NCBI RefSeq assembly: GCF_014697105.1
Contig: NZ_JACJRF010000007.1
Span: forward strand, 1 to 64,000
Direction: 5' to 3'
Origin: Anabaena subtropica FACHB-260
GTDB taxonomy: Bacteria > Cyanobacteriota > Cyanobacteriia > Cyanobacteriales > Nostocaceae
Length of the DNA: 64,000 bases
Each line of letters starts with the position of its first letter. Within the stretch, counting starts at the first letter, position 1. Positions 11,218 through 20,473 of this stretch are shown here, in pieces. Position numbers and translations under genes: made by a program. The notes beneath the pieces are model-generated. The model was not told the origin of the DNA, did no database searches, and saw only the letters and a list, made by a program, of their open reading frames with translations.

Positions 11218-12696
11218 ATGTACATTGTACAGATTGCCTCGGAATGCGCTCCTGTAATTAAGGCAGGGGGTTTGGGGGATGTCGTTTACGGATTGAGTCG
11301 AGAATTAGAAATTCGGGGCAATTGCGTCGAGCTAATTCTGCCCAAGTATGATTGTATGCGCTACGACCATATTTGGGGACTACATGAGGCTTACTTAAAC
11401 CTGTGGGTTCCTTGGTTTGGTGCAGCTATTCATTGCACTGTTTACTGTGGCTGGGTACATGGGCGGGTGTGTTTCTTCATCGAACCCCATTCCGAGGACA
11501 ATTTCTTTAATCGGGGTTGCTATTACGGTTGTGATGATGATGATATGCGCTTTGCTTTCTTTAGCAAGGCTGCTTTAGAATTTCTCCATCAAAGCAATAA
11601 GCGTCCAGATATTATCCATTGTCATGATTGGCAGACAGGCTTAATTCCTGTGATGCTCTATGAGATTTACAAGTATCATGGCATGGATACGCAACGGGTT
11701 TGCTACACCATCCATAACTTTAAGCATCAGGGAATTGGTGGTGCTAAAACTCTCTGGGCTACTGGGTTAAATCGGGAAGCTTATTACTTCCAAGATGACA
11801 AGCTCAAGGATAACTTTAACCCCTTTGCCATTAACTACATGAAGGGGGGTATTGTTTACGCCAATGCTGTCACCACGGTTTCACCAAATCACGCTCTAGA
11901 AGCTCAATATACAGATGTTGGTTGTGGCTTGGGACACACTTTGTATCTACACAAAGATAAATTTAGTGGTGTTCTCAACGGGATTGATTACGATTTTTGG
12001 AATCCAGAAATCGATAATTACATTCCCCATAACTACAGCCAAGACGACTTTGAACAAAAACTATATAACAAAAAAGCTTTACGCGATCGCTTGTTACTAC
12101 AAGCTGCTGACAAACCAATCATCGCCTATATTGGGCGTTTAGATGCTCAAAAAGGTGTCCACCTTGTCCATCACGCCATTTATCATGCCTTGAATAAAGG
12201 AGCGCAATTTGTTTTATTAGGTTCAGCAACAGAACCAGGAATTAACGCTCATTTCCGTCATGAAAAACAATTTTTAAATAGCAATCCAGATGTACATTTA
12301 GAACTGGGTTTTAATGAAGAACTATCACACCTGATTTATGCAGGGGCAGATATGATTGTTGTTCCTAGCAATTATGAACCCTGTGGCTTGACTCAAATGA
12401 TTGGTTTGAAGTACGGTACTGTTCCCATTGTGCGTGGTGTTGGTGGGTTAGTAAATACAGTCTTTGATATAGATTACGACCAAAATTTACCACCAGAAAA
12501 ACGTAATGGTTACGTCTTTTATCAATCCGATTACCAAGCTTTAGAGTCAGCAATGGAGCGGGCAATTGATTTGTGGTATCAGTCTCCTGAAAAGTTCCAA
12601 CAATTGGCTATTCAGGGGATGAGATATGACTACTCATGGAATAATCCAGGGGCGGAATATTTAGATATTTACGACTGGATTAAATATAAGTGGTAA
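11218..12696 (+). CDS. glgA: Glycogen (starch) synthase
   Basis: A 492-residue GT5-family enzyme that transfers glucose from ADP-glucose to the growing alpha-1,4-glucan. The ADP-glucose-binding KAGGLGDVV motif is at residues 15-23. The donor-site helix region is SNYEPCGLTQMIGLKYGTVP, with the conserved Glu and the GL pair. HDWQTGLIP and HNFKHQG are further conserved segments of the family. A GTG at 11200 lies in frame, but GCGAGGA at about 11204-11210 is well placed for ATG 11218, where family homology begins. It is followed by a palindromic hairpin. Cyanobacteria usually have two glgA genes; I cannot say with certainty which this is. Confidence 0.93.
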   Translation: MYIVQIASECAPVIKAGGLGDVVYGLSRELEIRGNCVELILPKYDCMRYDHIWGLHEAYLNLWVPWFGAAIHCTVYCGWVHGRVCFFIEPHSEDNFFNRGCYYGCDDDDMRFAFFSKAALEFLHQSNKRPDIIHCHDWQTGLIPVMLYEIYKYHGMDTQRVCYTIHNFKHQGIGGAKTLWATGLNREAYYFQDDKLKDNFNPFAINYMKGGIVYANAVTTVSPNHALEAQYTDVGCGLGHTLYLHKDKFSGVLNGIDYDFWNPEIDNYIPHNYSQDDFEQKLYNKKALRDRLLLQAADKPIIAYIGRLDAQKGVHLVHHAIYHALNKGAQFVLLGSATEPGINAHFRHEKQFLNSNPDVHLELGFNEELSHLIYAGADMIVVPSNYEPCGLTQMIGLKYGTVPIVRGVGGLVNTVFDIDYDQNLPPEKRNGYVFYQSDYQALESAMERAIDLWYQSPEKFQQLAIQGMRYDYSWNNPGAEYLDIYDWIKYKW

Positions 12697-12730
12697 GGGA
12701 TTTTTAATCTTAAAATATCGAGATGAGCTA

Positions 12731-12761
12731 GATCCCCGACTTCTTAAAGAAGTCGGGGATC
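12731..12761. repeat. Perfect 15-bp palindrome, likely bidirectional terminator
   Basis: GATCCCCGACTTCTT (12731-12745) pairs with AAGAAGTCGGGGATC (12747-12761). It lies between the convergent glgA and menF genes, so it may end both transcripts, although no long T run follows. The same sequence appears partially at 9032-9046, marking it as a dispersed repeat. Confidence 0.65.
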
Positions 12762-12778
12762 TGAATATGAGGAATTAA

Positions 12779-14194
12779 TTAAACCAAGGCTTTGAGTAAG
12801 GCTTGTAGTTTGAGTTGGACTTCGGCAAATTCTCTGTTGGGATCTGAACCAGCGACAATACCCGCACCTGCGTAAAGTCTAGCGCGATCGCCATCTATTA
12901 GAGCTGAACGAATCCCTACAATAAATTCACAGTTACCTTGAGAGTCTATCCAACCAAGAGGTGCAGCATATAAACCCCTCTCAAAGGTTTCGTAGCGGCG
13001 AATTTCTGCACAGGCTATATCTCTGGCTGCACCTGCTACGGCTGGTGTCGGATGCAGTTGGGCAATAATTTTTAATGGGTGGACGTTAGCCGGAACTATG
13101 GCATTGATTGGTGTCCATAGGTGCTGAATGTTAGATAATTGTCGCAGACGTGGTGGTAATACCTGGGGTAACAAACCTAGCTGGGTGAGGCGTTGAGTAA
13201 TGAAGTCCATTACTAATAGATGTTCATGTCTTTCTTTTTCGCTATTGAGTAAGCGATTGGCATTAGCTGCATCTTCAGCAGGTGTTTTCCCTCGTGGTGC
13301 AGAACCAGCCAAAGCATCAGTAATTAACTGTTGGTTATGAATAGTAATTAGTCTTTCTGGACTTGCACCAATAAAATTTTGTCCTTTGCCATTGCTAGTG
13401 GAAAATATATAACAATTAGGGTGAACTTTCCGCAGATTATGTAGTGAATTGAATAAATTAAACTGCTGATTAGAACTCACATCTAAAATATCTGCCAGTA
13501 CTACTTTACTTAATTCACTAGATTGGATTTTCTCTAGTGCAGATACAACTGATTGTTTATATTGTTCTCCATTATTAACAATTTTTTTCCTTAGATTAGC
13601 TTGAAAATAATCAAGATTAGGAGAATAAGGTTTCAGAGAATTTATAACTTCTATTTTATTGCGTAAACTTTCTAATAATATTTCAATGTTTACACTAGAA
13701 TTAATAACTGTATTCATCACCAATGTACAACACTGATTTTTTACAGCTATTTGCCAACGAGGTAGGAAAACTGTAGCCGAGGGAAAGGGATAATCTAATT
13801 TGTTATTTTCAGAAAAGAAGCTAAAGTAACAAAAAAAGTGAGGGCCAGCAAAAGGTTGGTTATTGTTACCAAAATTAATTATATTCTCTAAATTAGATTT
13901 AATAAAATATTCGGCTTTGTTGAAACGCTCCTCTCCATTAATTTGTAATTTTATGACTGCATCAATGCCGACGATCGCTTCCCCTTTGCTTCTGTTCTCA
14001 AAGTAAAAATTTATTGCATTTGCTTGCGATAATTTATCTAATACGGCTAAAGGGTCAACCCAATCAATTTTTAGAGAAATACTCACAATCTGCCTACAAT
14101 GATTTTTGAGGCAATTTTCTTGCACAGCTAACAAAAATTGATAGAGGTCTTTGTGTTCGACAAACAAGCTACGACGACATGGTGAAACTGTCAT
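12779..14194 (-). CDS. menF: Isochorismate synthase
   Basis: The 471-residue protein belongs to the chorismate-utilising (ADC synthase-like) superfamily. The C-terminal two-thirds contains IGASPERLITIHNQQLITDA, AGSAPRGKTPAEDAANANRL, HLLVMDFITQRL, then HPTPAVAGAARDIA and YAAPLGWIDSQGNCEF, all characteristic of isochorismate synthases. It converts chorismate to isochorismate, the first step towards phylloquinone (vitamin K1), the A1 cofactor of photosystem I. It is divergent from menA-menC-menE across a 345-nt region that probably holds the promoters of both transcripts. ATG start at 14194. Confidence 0.92.
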   Translation of the reverse strand: MTVSPCRRSLFVEHKDLYQFLLAVQENCLKNHCRQIVSISLKIDWVDPLAVLDKLSQANAINFYFENRSKGEAIVGIDAVIKLQINGEERFNKAEYFIKSNLENIINFGNNNQPFAGPHFFCYFSFFSENNKLDYPFPSATVFLPRWQIAVKNQCCTLVMNTVINSSVNIEILLESLRNKIEVINSLKPYSPNLDYFQANLRKKIVNNGEQYKQSVVSALEKIQSSELSKVVLADILDVSSNQQFNLFNSLHNLRKVHPNCYIFSTSNGKGQNFIGASPERLITIHNQQLITDALAGSAPRGKTPAEDAANANRLLNSEKERHEHLLVMDFITQRLTQLGLLPQVLPPRLRQLSNIQHLWTPINAIVPANVHPLKIIAQLHPTPAVAGAARDIACAEIRRYETFERGLYAAPLGWIDSQGNCEFIVGIRSALIDGDRARLYAGAGIVAGSDPNREFAEVQLKLQALLKALV

Positions 14195-14539
14195 GGATCT
14201 AAAAATAGTAAATTTTTTTTAAGTTATCTTCCAAAGTGTAATTAATCATGGTCGTATTTCTACAGGTAACATATTCAGTTACCATTTCACCAGAGTATGG
14301 TTTGCCTTATTGATTGTGTTCCCAGGATCTCACAAGTCATGACTGGTTATGTGCGATCAGCCGATAGTGTAAAAATTGCCATAGGGAGGTTCAGTATTGA
14401 AATGAAAAGAAAAACAGCCTTCATCTCATACCTAAATAGCTGCTAAAAAGCTGGATAGAAGTACTTTATTTAATTTGAATTTTGTATTGCTTGCGCTTAC
14501 AGTAGAGTATTTTGAATTTTTAATTGCTAACCACAGGTG
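14195..14539. promoter_or_regulatory. Divergent menF / menA promoter region
   Basis: No coding frame is visible in these 345 nt between divergently transcribed men genes. Both promoters should be here. I see AT-rich stretches near each gene but no operator that I can name. Confidence 0.4.
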
Positions 14540-15445
14540 ATGACTACAAACCAGATTTCCCGTCCTAAAATTAAGTTATGGATGGCGGCAATTAAACCGC
14601 CGATGTATAGTGTTGCTATCATGCCCATTTGGGTTGGAGGAGCAGTTGCATTTGCTGAAAATAAAGTTTTTAATGTAGCAGTATTTTCTACTTTTATCGT
14701 CGCCGCAATTTTAATTCTGGCTTGGGAAAATATCAGTAATGATGTATTCGATTCAGAAACAGGGATTGATATAAATAAACACCATTCTCTGGTGAATTTA
14801 ACTGGTAAGAAGACCTTAGTATTTTGGTTAGGAAACTTGTGTTTAATTTCTGGGTTGCTGGGGATATTAGCCATCGCTACTTGGCAACAAGACCCAACAG
14901 TTATTAGCATCATCCTGTTATGCTGCGGTTTGGGCTATATGTACCAAGGGCCTCCCTTTCGTTTAGGATACCAAGGCTTAGGTGAAATTCTTTGCTTCTT
15001 TGCTTTCGGCCCCTTGGGTGTATCAGCAGGGTACTACAGCCAAACCCAAACTTGGTCAATCACAAGTTTAGCCGCTTCAGTAATTGTCGGTATTGTCACA
15101 AGTTTAATTTTGTTTTGCTCACACTTCCACCAAGTTAATGATGACATCGCCGCAGGTAAGCGATCGCCTATTGTCCGTTTAGGAACAGCCAGCGGTGCAA
15201 AAGTTCTCATTTGGTTTACAGTCAGCATTTACCCCTTCAGCTTGCTGTTTGTCATTTTGGGATTTTTCCCTGTGTGGACGTTGTTGAGTTGGCTAAGTTT
15301 ACCTTATGCGTTCAAACTGTGTCGCCACGTCCAGCAAAACCACAACCAGCCAGAAAAAATCAGCAATTGTAAATTTATCGCCGTAGCTGTGCATTTTTGG
15401 AGTTGCTTACTACTAGGTTTGGGATTTGTCATTGCAGGTATTTGA
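14540..15445 (+). CDS. menA: 2-carboxy-1,4-naphthoquinone phytyltransferase
   Basis: A 301-residue integral membrane prenyltransferase (UbiA superfamily) that attaches the phytyl chain in phylloquinone synthesis. The first Asp-rich motif is NDVFDSETGID (about residues 73-83), preceded by AWEN. The second is QVNDDIAAGKRSPIVRLG. About eight hydrophobic helices are evident. The upstream GTG at 14537 is directly adjacent to ATG 14540, so the exact start is a small uncertainty. menC starts 8 nt downstream, which indicates an operon menA-menC-menE. Confidence 0.92.
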   Translation: MTTNQISRPKIKLWMAAIKPPMYSVAIMPIWVGGAVAFAENKVFNVAVFSTFIVAAILILAWENISNDVFDSETGIDINKHHSLVNLTGKKTLVFWLGNLCLISGLLGILAIATWQQDPTVISIILLCCGLGYMYQGPPFRLGYQGLGEILCFFAFGPLGVSAGYYSQTQTWSITSLAASVIVGIVTSLILFCSHFHQVNDDIAAGKRSPIVRLGTASGAKVLIWFTVSIYPFSLLFVILGFFPVWTLLSWLSLPYAFKLCRHVQQNHNQPEKISNCKFIAVAVHFWSCLLLGLGFVIAGI

Positions 15446-15453
15446 TACTTATT

Positions 15454-16422
15454 GTGTTGTCCAATTACGAATTAAGTTTTCGTCCCATAGCCCGAAAATT
15501 TGCGCGATCGCTTGTCACCAGTTATGGTGTTTGGGAAGTCCGGGAAGCAATTATTCTCCGCCTGACTGACACCACAGGTAAAACTGGCTGGGGAGAAATT
15601 GCACCGATTAGCTGGTTTGGTTCTGAGACTTTAGAAGAGGCTTTAGATTTTTGTCGCCAACTACCGAAGACAATCACAGAAGAAAGGATTTTCTCAATTC
15701 CCGATGATTTACCAGCGTGTCAATTTGGCTTTGAGTCGGCGTTGGAAGAAATGGGGAGTGGGGAAGATGTAACAATAACTAATGCTCAATTTAGCGCCTT
15801 GTTACCAGCCGGAGAAGCCGCATTACATCAATGGAGAGGCTTGTGGGAGGAGGGATACCGCACGTTTAAATGGAAAATTGGCGTGGGTGAAATAGCCCAA
15901 GAACTGAAAATTTTTGACTCACTGATAAAAAGTTTACCTGCATCAGCCAAACTGCGATTAGATGCCAACGGTGGACTTAGCTATCAAGAAGCTAATTCAT
16001 GGCTACAGGCTTGTGATAATTCACCCATAGCAATCGAATTTATGGAACAACCGCTACCTGTTGAGCAATTTTCCCAAATGCTGGAATTGAGTGAAGCTTA
16101 CACTACAGCGATCGCATTAGATGAATCTGTAGCTACCCTCAAACAACTGGCTGCTTGTTATGCACAAGGTTGGCGGGAAGTCTTTGTCATTAAACCGGCG
16201 ATCGCAGGTTCACCCTCTCGTCTGAGAAAATTTTGCCAACAGCATGAAATTGACGCGGTATTCTCATCAGTATTTGAAACTGCGATCGCCAGACAAGCCG
16301 CATTAAAACTAGCAACAGAATTATCTCGCTACAACAGGGCTGTTGGTTTTGGTGTTAACCACTTGTTTAAGGAAGAAGAAGAAAACTGGCAAGATAATTT
16401 CTCATTTCACCAAACAGAATAA
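15454..16422 (+). CDS. menC: o-Succinylbenzoate synthase
   Basis: A 322-residue enolase-superfamily enzyme that dehydrates SHCHC to o-succinylbenzoate. Catalytic and metal-binding elements are visible: the KxK motif as RTFKWKIGVG, the first metal ligand in RLDANGG, the second in EFMEQPLP, the third in ALDES, and the distal Lys in VFVIKPAI. An open frame extends to 15397 inside menA, but the family's N-terminus (YELSFRPIARKF) begins just after GTG 15454, so that start is chosen. It lies between menA and menE, 40 nt before menE. Confidence 0.9.
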   Translation: MLSNYELSFRPIARKFARSLVTSYGVWEVREAIILRLTDTTGKTGWGEIAPISWFGSETLEEALDFCRQLPKTITEERIFSIPDDLPACQFGFESALEEMGSGEDVTITNAQFSALLPAGEAALHQWRGLWEEGYRTFKWKIGVGEIAQELKIFDSLIKSLPASAKLRLDANGGLSYQEANSWLQACDNSPIAIEFMEQPLPVEQFSQMLELSEAYTTAIALDESVATLKQLAACYAQGWREVFVIKPAIAGSPSRLRKFCQQHEIDAVFSSVFETAIARQAALKLATELSRYNRAVGFGVNHLFKEEEENWQDNFSFHQTE

Positions 16423-16462
16423 ATATTCACCCAATTAAAAATTACGAATTACGAATTATTTT

Positions 16463-17938
16463 ATGGAACAACCCTTAGCCTATCTTAATCACCGAACTCA
16501 CCATGATTGGTTGATAGGTTACGACAGCAGTGAATTTCATCAAAAAGCTAAAGTTTTATACTTCCAACTTACACAATTATCAGCGTGTGACACATCACCA
16601 AAAATTATCTTAGCCGAACGTGAACCAATTCAATTTCTAGCTAGTTTTATCGCCGCCTGTGCTGCTAATTGCCAAATCTTTCTCTGTAACCCAGATTGGG
16701 GCGAACAAGAATGGCATCAAGTATTCGATTTAGTACAACCAGATATTATTTTTGGACAAATCAATTCAAAATTAAAAAACTTCTCTCTATTTCCCCCCAG
16801 TCCCAACTCTACCCACTCCCGACTCCCCAGTTTATTGAGTGCAATCGAAGTAATTCCCCACTCCCCATTCATAATGATTCCTACAGGTGGTTCATCGGGA
16901 AAAATCAAATTTACCATCCACAGTTGGGAAACCCTCATGGCATCTGTGGAAGGATTTACCGAATATTTTCAGTTAAAACAAGTTAATTCATTTTGTGTTT
17001 TACCGTTATATCATGTCAGTGGTTTAATGCAGTTTATGCGTTCTTTTAGCACTGGTGGAAAACTAGCAATTTTGCCATTCAAATCATTAGAAATAGGTGA
17101 AACGTATCAAATTAATCCTAGAGATTTTTTTATATCTTTAGTCCCAACACAATTACAACGTCTATTTCAAAACTTAGAATTAATTACATGGTTATCCCAA
17201 TTTCAAACTGTGCTTTTAGGTGGTGCGCCTGCTTGGGATGAATTATTAGAAAAAGCCAAATTCCACAATATTAGATTAGCGCCAACTTATGGAATGACAG
17301 AAACTGCCTCGCAAATTGCCACACTCAAACCAGATGATTTTTTAAATGGTAAAATTAATAGTGGTCAAATTCTTCCCCATACCCAAGTAAAGATTTGTAA
17401 TCATCAAGGGGAGGTTTTACCAGCAAATCAAATCGGCAATATCACCATTCAGGCTCAATCTTTATTCCTTGGTTATTATCCCCAAATTTGCCAAACTAAA
17501 AATTATTTACAAGTAGATGACATAGGTTTTTTAGATGAGCAAGGTTATTTAACTATTGTTGGCAGAAACAGCGATAAAATTATCACCGGTGGAGAAAATA
17601 TCTACCCAATAGAAGTAGAATCAGCCATCCGCGCTACACAAATGGTTGCTGATGTTTGCGTCATTGGCATACCAGACAAACAATGGGGACAAGCATTAAC
17701 AGCAATTTATATTCCCCAAGATACTAATGTATCTGTCAGTGAAATTAAAACCGCACTCTCCCATCAACTCAGCAAATTTAAAATCCCTAAACATTGGATT
17801 TCCATAGATAACTTACCCCGTAATTCCCAAGGCAAAATCAATCGCCAAGAACTACAAAAAATAGCCATATTGAACTTGAGTTCGACGGAACCTAACCCCA
17901 ACCCCTTCCCTACAAGGGAAGGGGCTAAAAATATATAA
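16463..17938 (+). CDS. menE: o-Succinylbenzoate-CoA ligase
   Basis: A 491-residue member of the adenylate-forming acyl-CoA synthetase family, which activates o-succinylbenzoate. The AMP-binding loop is IPTGGSSGKIKFTIHSW (about residues 138-154). The A5 motif is PTYGMTETASQ. The hinge and A8 region is VGRNSDKIITGGENIYPIEVE, and the catalytic Lys is in LPRNSQGKINR. The last ~20 residues (after LQKIAILNLSS) are unusual: they are encoded by a palindromic dispersed repeat (listed separately) and are probably not part of the fold. It is the last gene of menA-menC-menE. Confidence 0.9.
   Translation: MEQPLAYLNHRTHHDWLIGYDSSEFHQKAKVLYFQLTQLSACDTSPKIILAEREPIQFLASFIAACAANCQIFLCNPDWGEQEWHQVFDLVQPDIIFGQINSKLKNFSLFPPSPNSTHSRLPSLLSAIEVIPHSPFIMIPTGGSSGKIKFTIHSWETLMASVEGFTEYFQLKQVNSFCVLPLYHVSGLMQFMRSFSTGGKLAILPFKSLEIGETYQINPRDFFISLVPTQLQRLFQNLELITWLSQFQTVLLGGAPAWDELLEKAKFHNIRLAPTYGMTETASQIATLKPDDFLNGKINSGQILPHTQVKICNHQGEVLPANQIGNITIQAQSLFLGYYPQICQTKNYLQVDDIGFLDEQGYLTIVGRNSDKIITGGENIYPIEVESAIRATQMVADVCVIGIPDKQWGQALTAIYIPQDTNVSVSEIKTALSHQLSKFKIPKHWISIDNLPRNSQGKINRQELQKIAILNLSSTEPNPNPFPTREGAKNI
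17889..17928. repeat. Palindromic repeat read into the menE 3' end
   Basis: CCCCTTCCC (17902-17910) pairs perfectly with GGGAAGGGG (17916-17924) around a TACAA loop, inside the last codons of menE. The hairpin may double as transcript terminator. The same family of C-rich/G-rich palindromes recurs immediately downstream at about 17965-18022. Confidence 0.6.
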
Positions 17939-17964
17939 CTGAGTACCAAAGAATTAGGTTTTTA

Positions 17965-18022
17965 AGCCTCTCCCCGCGTCGGAGAGAGGTACTCTACGAG
18001 AAGCGCTCCGCGCTATGGAGAG
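17965..18022. repeat. C/G-rich dispersed palindrome between menE and murF
   Basis: CCTCTCCCCG...CGGAGAGAGG is followed by GAAGCGCTCCGCGCTATGGAG. Both are palindromic modules of the type scattered between Nostoc genes. The element lies between the convergent menE and murF genes. Confidence 0.5.
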
Positions 18023-18112
18023 GGGTTCTTCCGAATTTATCAAACTCACATTATTGAACATGGGGACTAAGTAAAAAAACTCCGCGCCCCTCTGCGTTTC
18101 CAAAAACCCCAC

Positions 18113-19468
18113 TTAATTAGGAAACTCCGCCCGAAACTGACTCACAACCCGATCCAATCCTACCGAATGAGCCGCCTTAAACAACAAACGATCGCCTGTC
18201 TGCACGAATGTTTTCAATCGAGAAACTAAATCAGCATGGGTTGCAAAGCACTCTGATGGGATTCCTTCCGCACTCTTAACTATCGCTTCCGCATCTTCAC
18301 CATCCACCAACACCAACAAGCCATCTAACTTTAAGTTTCGTACTGCTTCCCCTACCCGTTGGTGTAGTTGTGGCGATCGCTCTCCCAATTCTTTCATTGC
18401 CCCTAACACCGCAATTCTACGTTTTCCTGGTGTATCAGCCAATAATTGTAACGCTGCTATCATAGCTTCTGGTGCAGCATTGTAAGTCTCATCTAAGATT
18501 AATACATCATTAGGCAAATTAAAACGCTGCGATCGCCCCGTCGGCATATTCACTGTTACACCGTCTTGCAAGCTCGACCATTCAATCCCCAACACCTTAG
18601 CCACAGCCAAAGCCGCTAAATAATTGGTAGCGTTGTGACGACCGGGTAAAGGTAAAGGTAGCCGTAATCCTGCTACTTCTATGATGGCGTTATCCACTAG
18701 CGCACCTTGAATATCTCCACCAGTCAAACCATAAGTTAATACTTCCCCTGACCAAAATTTCGCCGCCGTCGCCATCAATAGAGGATTATCGTAGTTGAGA
18801 ATAGCCACACTATCCTTAGGCATTTCGGCTAATAACTCACATTTTGCCTCAGCGATCGCCACTTCTGAACCCAATAACTCAATATGTGCCGTTCCGACGT
18901 TGGTAATCACCCCGATTGTGGGATTGGCTATTTGTGTAAGTTCGGCAATTTGTCCCCTACCCCGCATCGCCATTTCAATTACGGCGTAGTCGTGTTCTGC
19001 ATTCAGTTCTAGAAGAGTTTTTGGTACACCGATTTCGTTGTTGTAATTGCCATAAGTTTTGTGGACATTGCCTTTTGTCCCCAACACTGCGGCGATTAGT
19101 TCTTTGGTAGTTGTTTTACCTACCGAACCTGTAACCCCAATCACTGGTATATCGGAGCGATCGCGCCACCATCTACCCAGTTTTTGATAAGCTTCTAAAG
19201 TGTTGCGTACTTGTAATATAGGTAATTCTGGGTTGTCATATTCACAATCAACAATAGCAGAGATCGCACCATTAGCGATCGCTGTAGAGACAAACTCATG
19301 TCCATCAAACTTTTCCCCCCGGAAAGCCAGAAAAACTTCCCCAGGTTTTAAACTCCGTGTATCTGTTTGGATACCACTGCTGACTTGTGCTAAAGCAGCT
19401 TCACCTAAATTTACAGGACTGGCTAAAAGAACTTCAATTAGTTGATTTAAAGTAGCAGACAAAGGCAT
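18113..19468 (-). CDS. murF: UDP-MurNAc-tripeptide--D-Ala-D-Ala ligase
   Basis: The 451-residue Mur ligase adds D-Ala-D-Ala to UDP-MurNAc-tripeptide in the last cytoplasmic step of peptidoglycan precursor synthesis. The ATP-binding loop is GVTGSVGKTTTKELI. Other Mur-ligase segments are TYGNYNNEIGVPKTLL, ITNVGTAHIELLGS, LPGRHNATNYLAALAVAK and LDETYNAAPEAMIAAL. An in-frame ATG 17 codons upstream (19519) gives an N-terminus made of repeat sequence, so ATG 19468 (MPLSATLNQLIEVLL) is preferred. It converges with menE. Confidence 0.94.
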   Translation of the reverse strand: MPLSATLNQLIEVLLASPVNLGEAALAQVSSGIQTDTRSLKPGEVFLAFRGEKFDGHEFVSTAIANGAISAIVDCEYDNPELPILQVRNTLEAYQKLGRWWRDRSDIPVIGVTGSVGKTTTKELIAAVLGTKGNVHKTYGNYNNEIGVPKTLLELNAEHDYAVIEMAMRGRGQIAELTQIANPTIGVITNVGTAHIELLGSEVAIAEAKCELLAEMPKDSVAILNYDNPLLMATAAKFWSGEVLTYGLTGGDIQGALVDNAIIEVAGLRLPLPLPGRHNATNYLAALAVAKVLGIEWSSLQDGVTVNMPTGRSQRFNLPNDVLILDETYNAAPEAMIAALQLLADTPGKRRIAVLGAMKELGERSPQLHQRVGEAVRNLKLDGLLVLVDGEDAEAIVKSAEGIPSECFATHADLVSRLKTFVQTGDRLLFKAAHSVGLDRVVSQFRAEFPN

Positions 19469-19503
19469 ATAAAATTCAAAATTCAAAATAATTTCTTTGG
19501 TAA

Positions 19504-19520
19504 GGTGGGCATTGCCCACC
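19504..19520. repeat. GGTGGGCATTGCCCACC palindrome
   Basis: This is a short perfect palindrome upstream of murF. A related sequence (CTGGGCATTGCCTACCCC) occurs at about 40057-40074. Its function is unknown. Confidence 0.55.
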
Positions 19521-19714
19521 CTACTTAGATTTTTAAGTACAAGCGCAGGCTACGCCAACAAGAATCAAATGGGATTACTTATAATTTATTTAATTAAGTC
19601 CTCAGTACTTAAAGCCAAATGTGCCAAAGAAGCAAAACCCCTTTGGCACATTTAGTATATAAGCTATTTGGTAATTCTGAATTGATAATTGCCAAAAATA
19701 ATTTTCTTACCAGC

Positions 19715-20161
19715 CTAAATTTGATTTTTCAGTGACATTGTTTGTAAAATTTGTATTGCTATATCAGGAGAAATACCCAAAGCTTGAGATAAATCATTTA
19801 AAAAATGTATTTCTTCTTCTGTAATCAGACTTGCACTCAAAACCAAATCACTGGCTACAGCGAAAGCGGCTTCTCGTAAGTCTGTAGATAGAGATTCTTT
19901 AGCCAAATTAAATAGGGCATTGAAACCATCTTGCCGGAGAATGATGAATATTTTGTCACACAATTGGGCGATCGCGTCTGTGGTGTAATTCCTCAAAAGC
20001 TTTGAACGAGATAGTTCATAAGAAATAGAATGCTCTTGCTCATGAGATAAGTAACCATCTGACGCTGTTGCCAGTAAAACAATAGCAACAAAAGCTTCTG
20101 CCGAACTGAGTACTTCTGGGGCTTGGTTTTCTCTGCCCAGGAATATGTCTAATAAATTCAT
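19715..20161 (-). CDS. TerB-like (tellurite resistance/DUF533-type) protein
   Basis: A 148-residue all-alpha protein starting MNLLDIFLGRENQ. Features of the TerB-like fold are visible: VAIVLLATASDGYLSHEQEHSI (an acidic loop of the kind that binds metal), a central FNLAKESLSTDLREAAFAVASDLVLSASLITEEEIHFL, and a C-terminal helix. The pair DGYLSHEQE and DLVLSASLITEEE is the duplicated TerB motif. The open frame extends upstream to 20299, but a well-placed AGGAG before 20161 fixes the start there. The function in cyanobacteria is unknown; a stress or membrane-associated role is only suggested by the family. Confidence 0.75.
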   Translation of the reverse strand: MNLLDIFLGRENQAPEVLSSAEAFVAIVLLATASDGYLSHEQEHSISYELSRSKLLRNYTTDAIAQLCDKIFIILRQDGFNALFNLAKESLSTDLREAAFAVASDLVLSASLITEEEIHFLNDLSQALGISPDIAIQILQTMSLKNQI

Positions 20162-20335
20162 GATAGTCGCTCCTGGTGGGGGTCTCAATAGCGGTGCAGT
20201 TACCCGTTGGTTTTGGACTTGCAGATAAGTCTGCATCGCCGTGAGACTTGTATAACTTAGTGTTCCCAGGATTTTTGCATAGCAAACACTAGTACTCAAT
20301 GGGTTACAACTAAAACTACAGCGTTAAGGGTAAAT

Positions 20336-20473
20336 TTAGCGTTGTTCAGTCTTCTCAATTGTTTCAATAACCGCCAAACCTATACCAGAAGCTGCAATTA
20401 ACAGTACGGCTGATAGCAGAAAGGCATTGGTTAGAATCCGAAGGGCTTCATCAAAGAAAATGTAGGTGGTCAT
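20336..20473 (-). CDS. Small single-span membrane protein (45 residues)
   Basis: A complete small frame starts at ATG 20473 and ends at TAA 20336-20338. It encodes MTTYIFFDEALRIL, a hydrophobic helix (AFLLSAVLLIAASGIGLAVI) and a charged tail ETIEKTEQR. AAAGGTG and GAAGGA lie directly upstream as a plausible ribosome-binding site. Size (about 4.9 kDa), single span and charged C-terminus resemble the small accessory subunits of thylakoid complexes, such as NdhP or NdhQ of NDH-1, but I cannot assign it. It lies 175 nt upstream of the terB-like gene on the same strand. Confidence 0.6.
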   Translation of the reverse strand: MTTYIFFDEALRILTNAFLLSAVLLIAASGIGLAVIETIEKTEQR

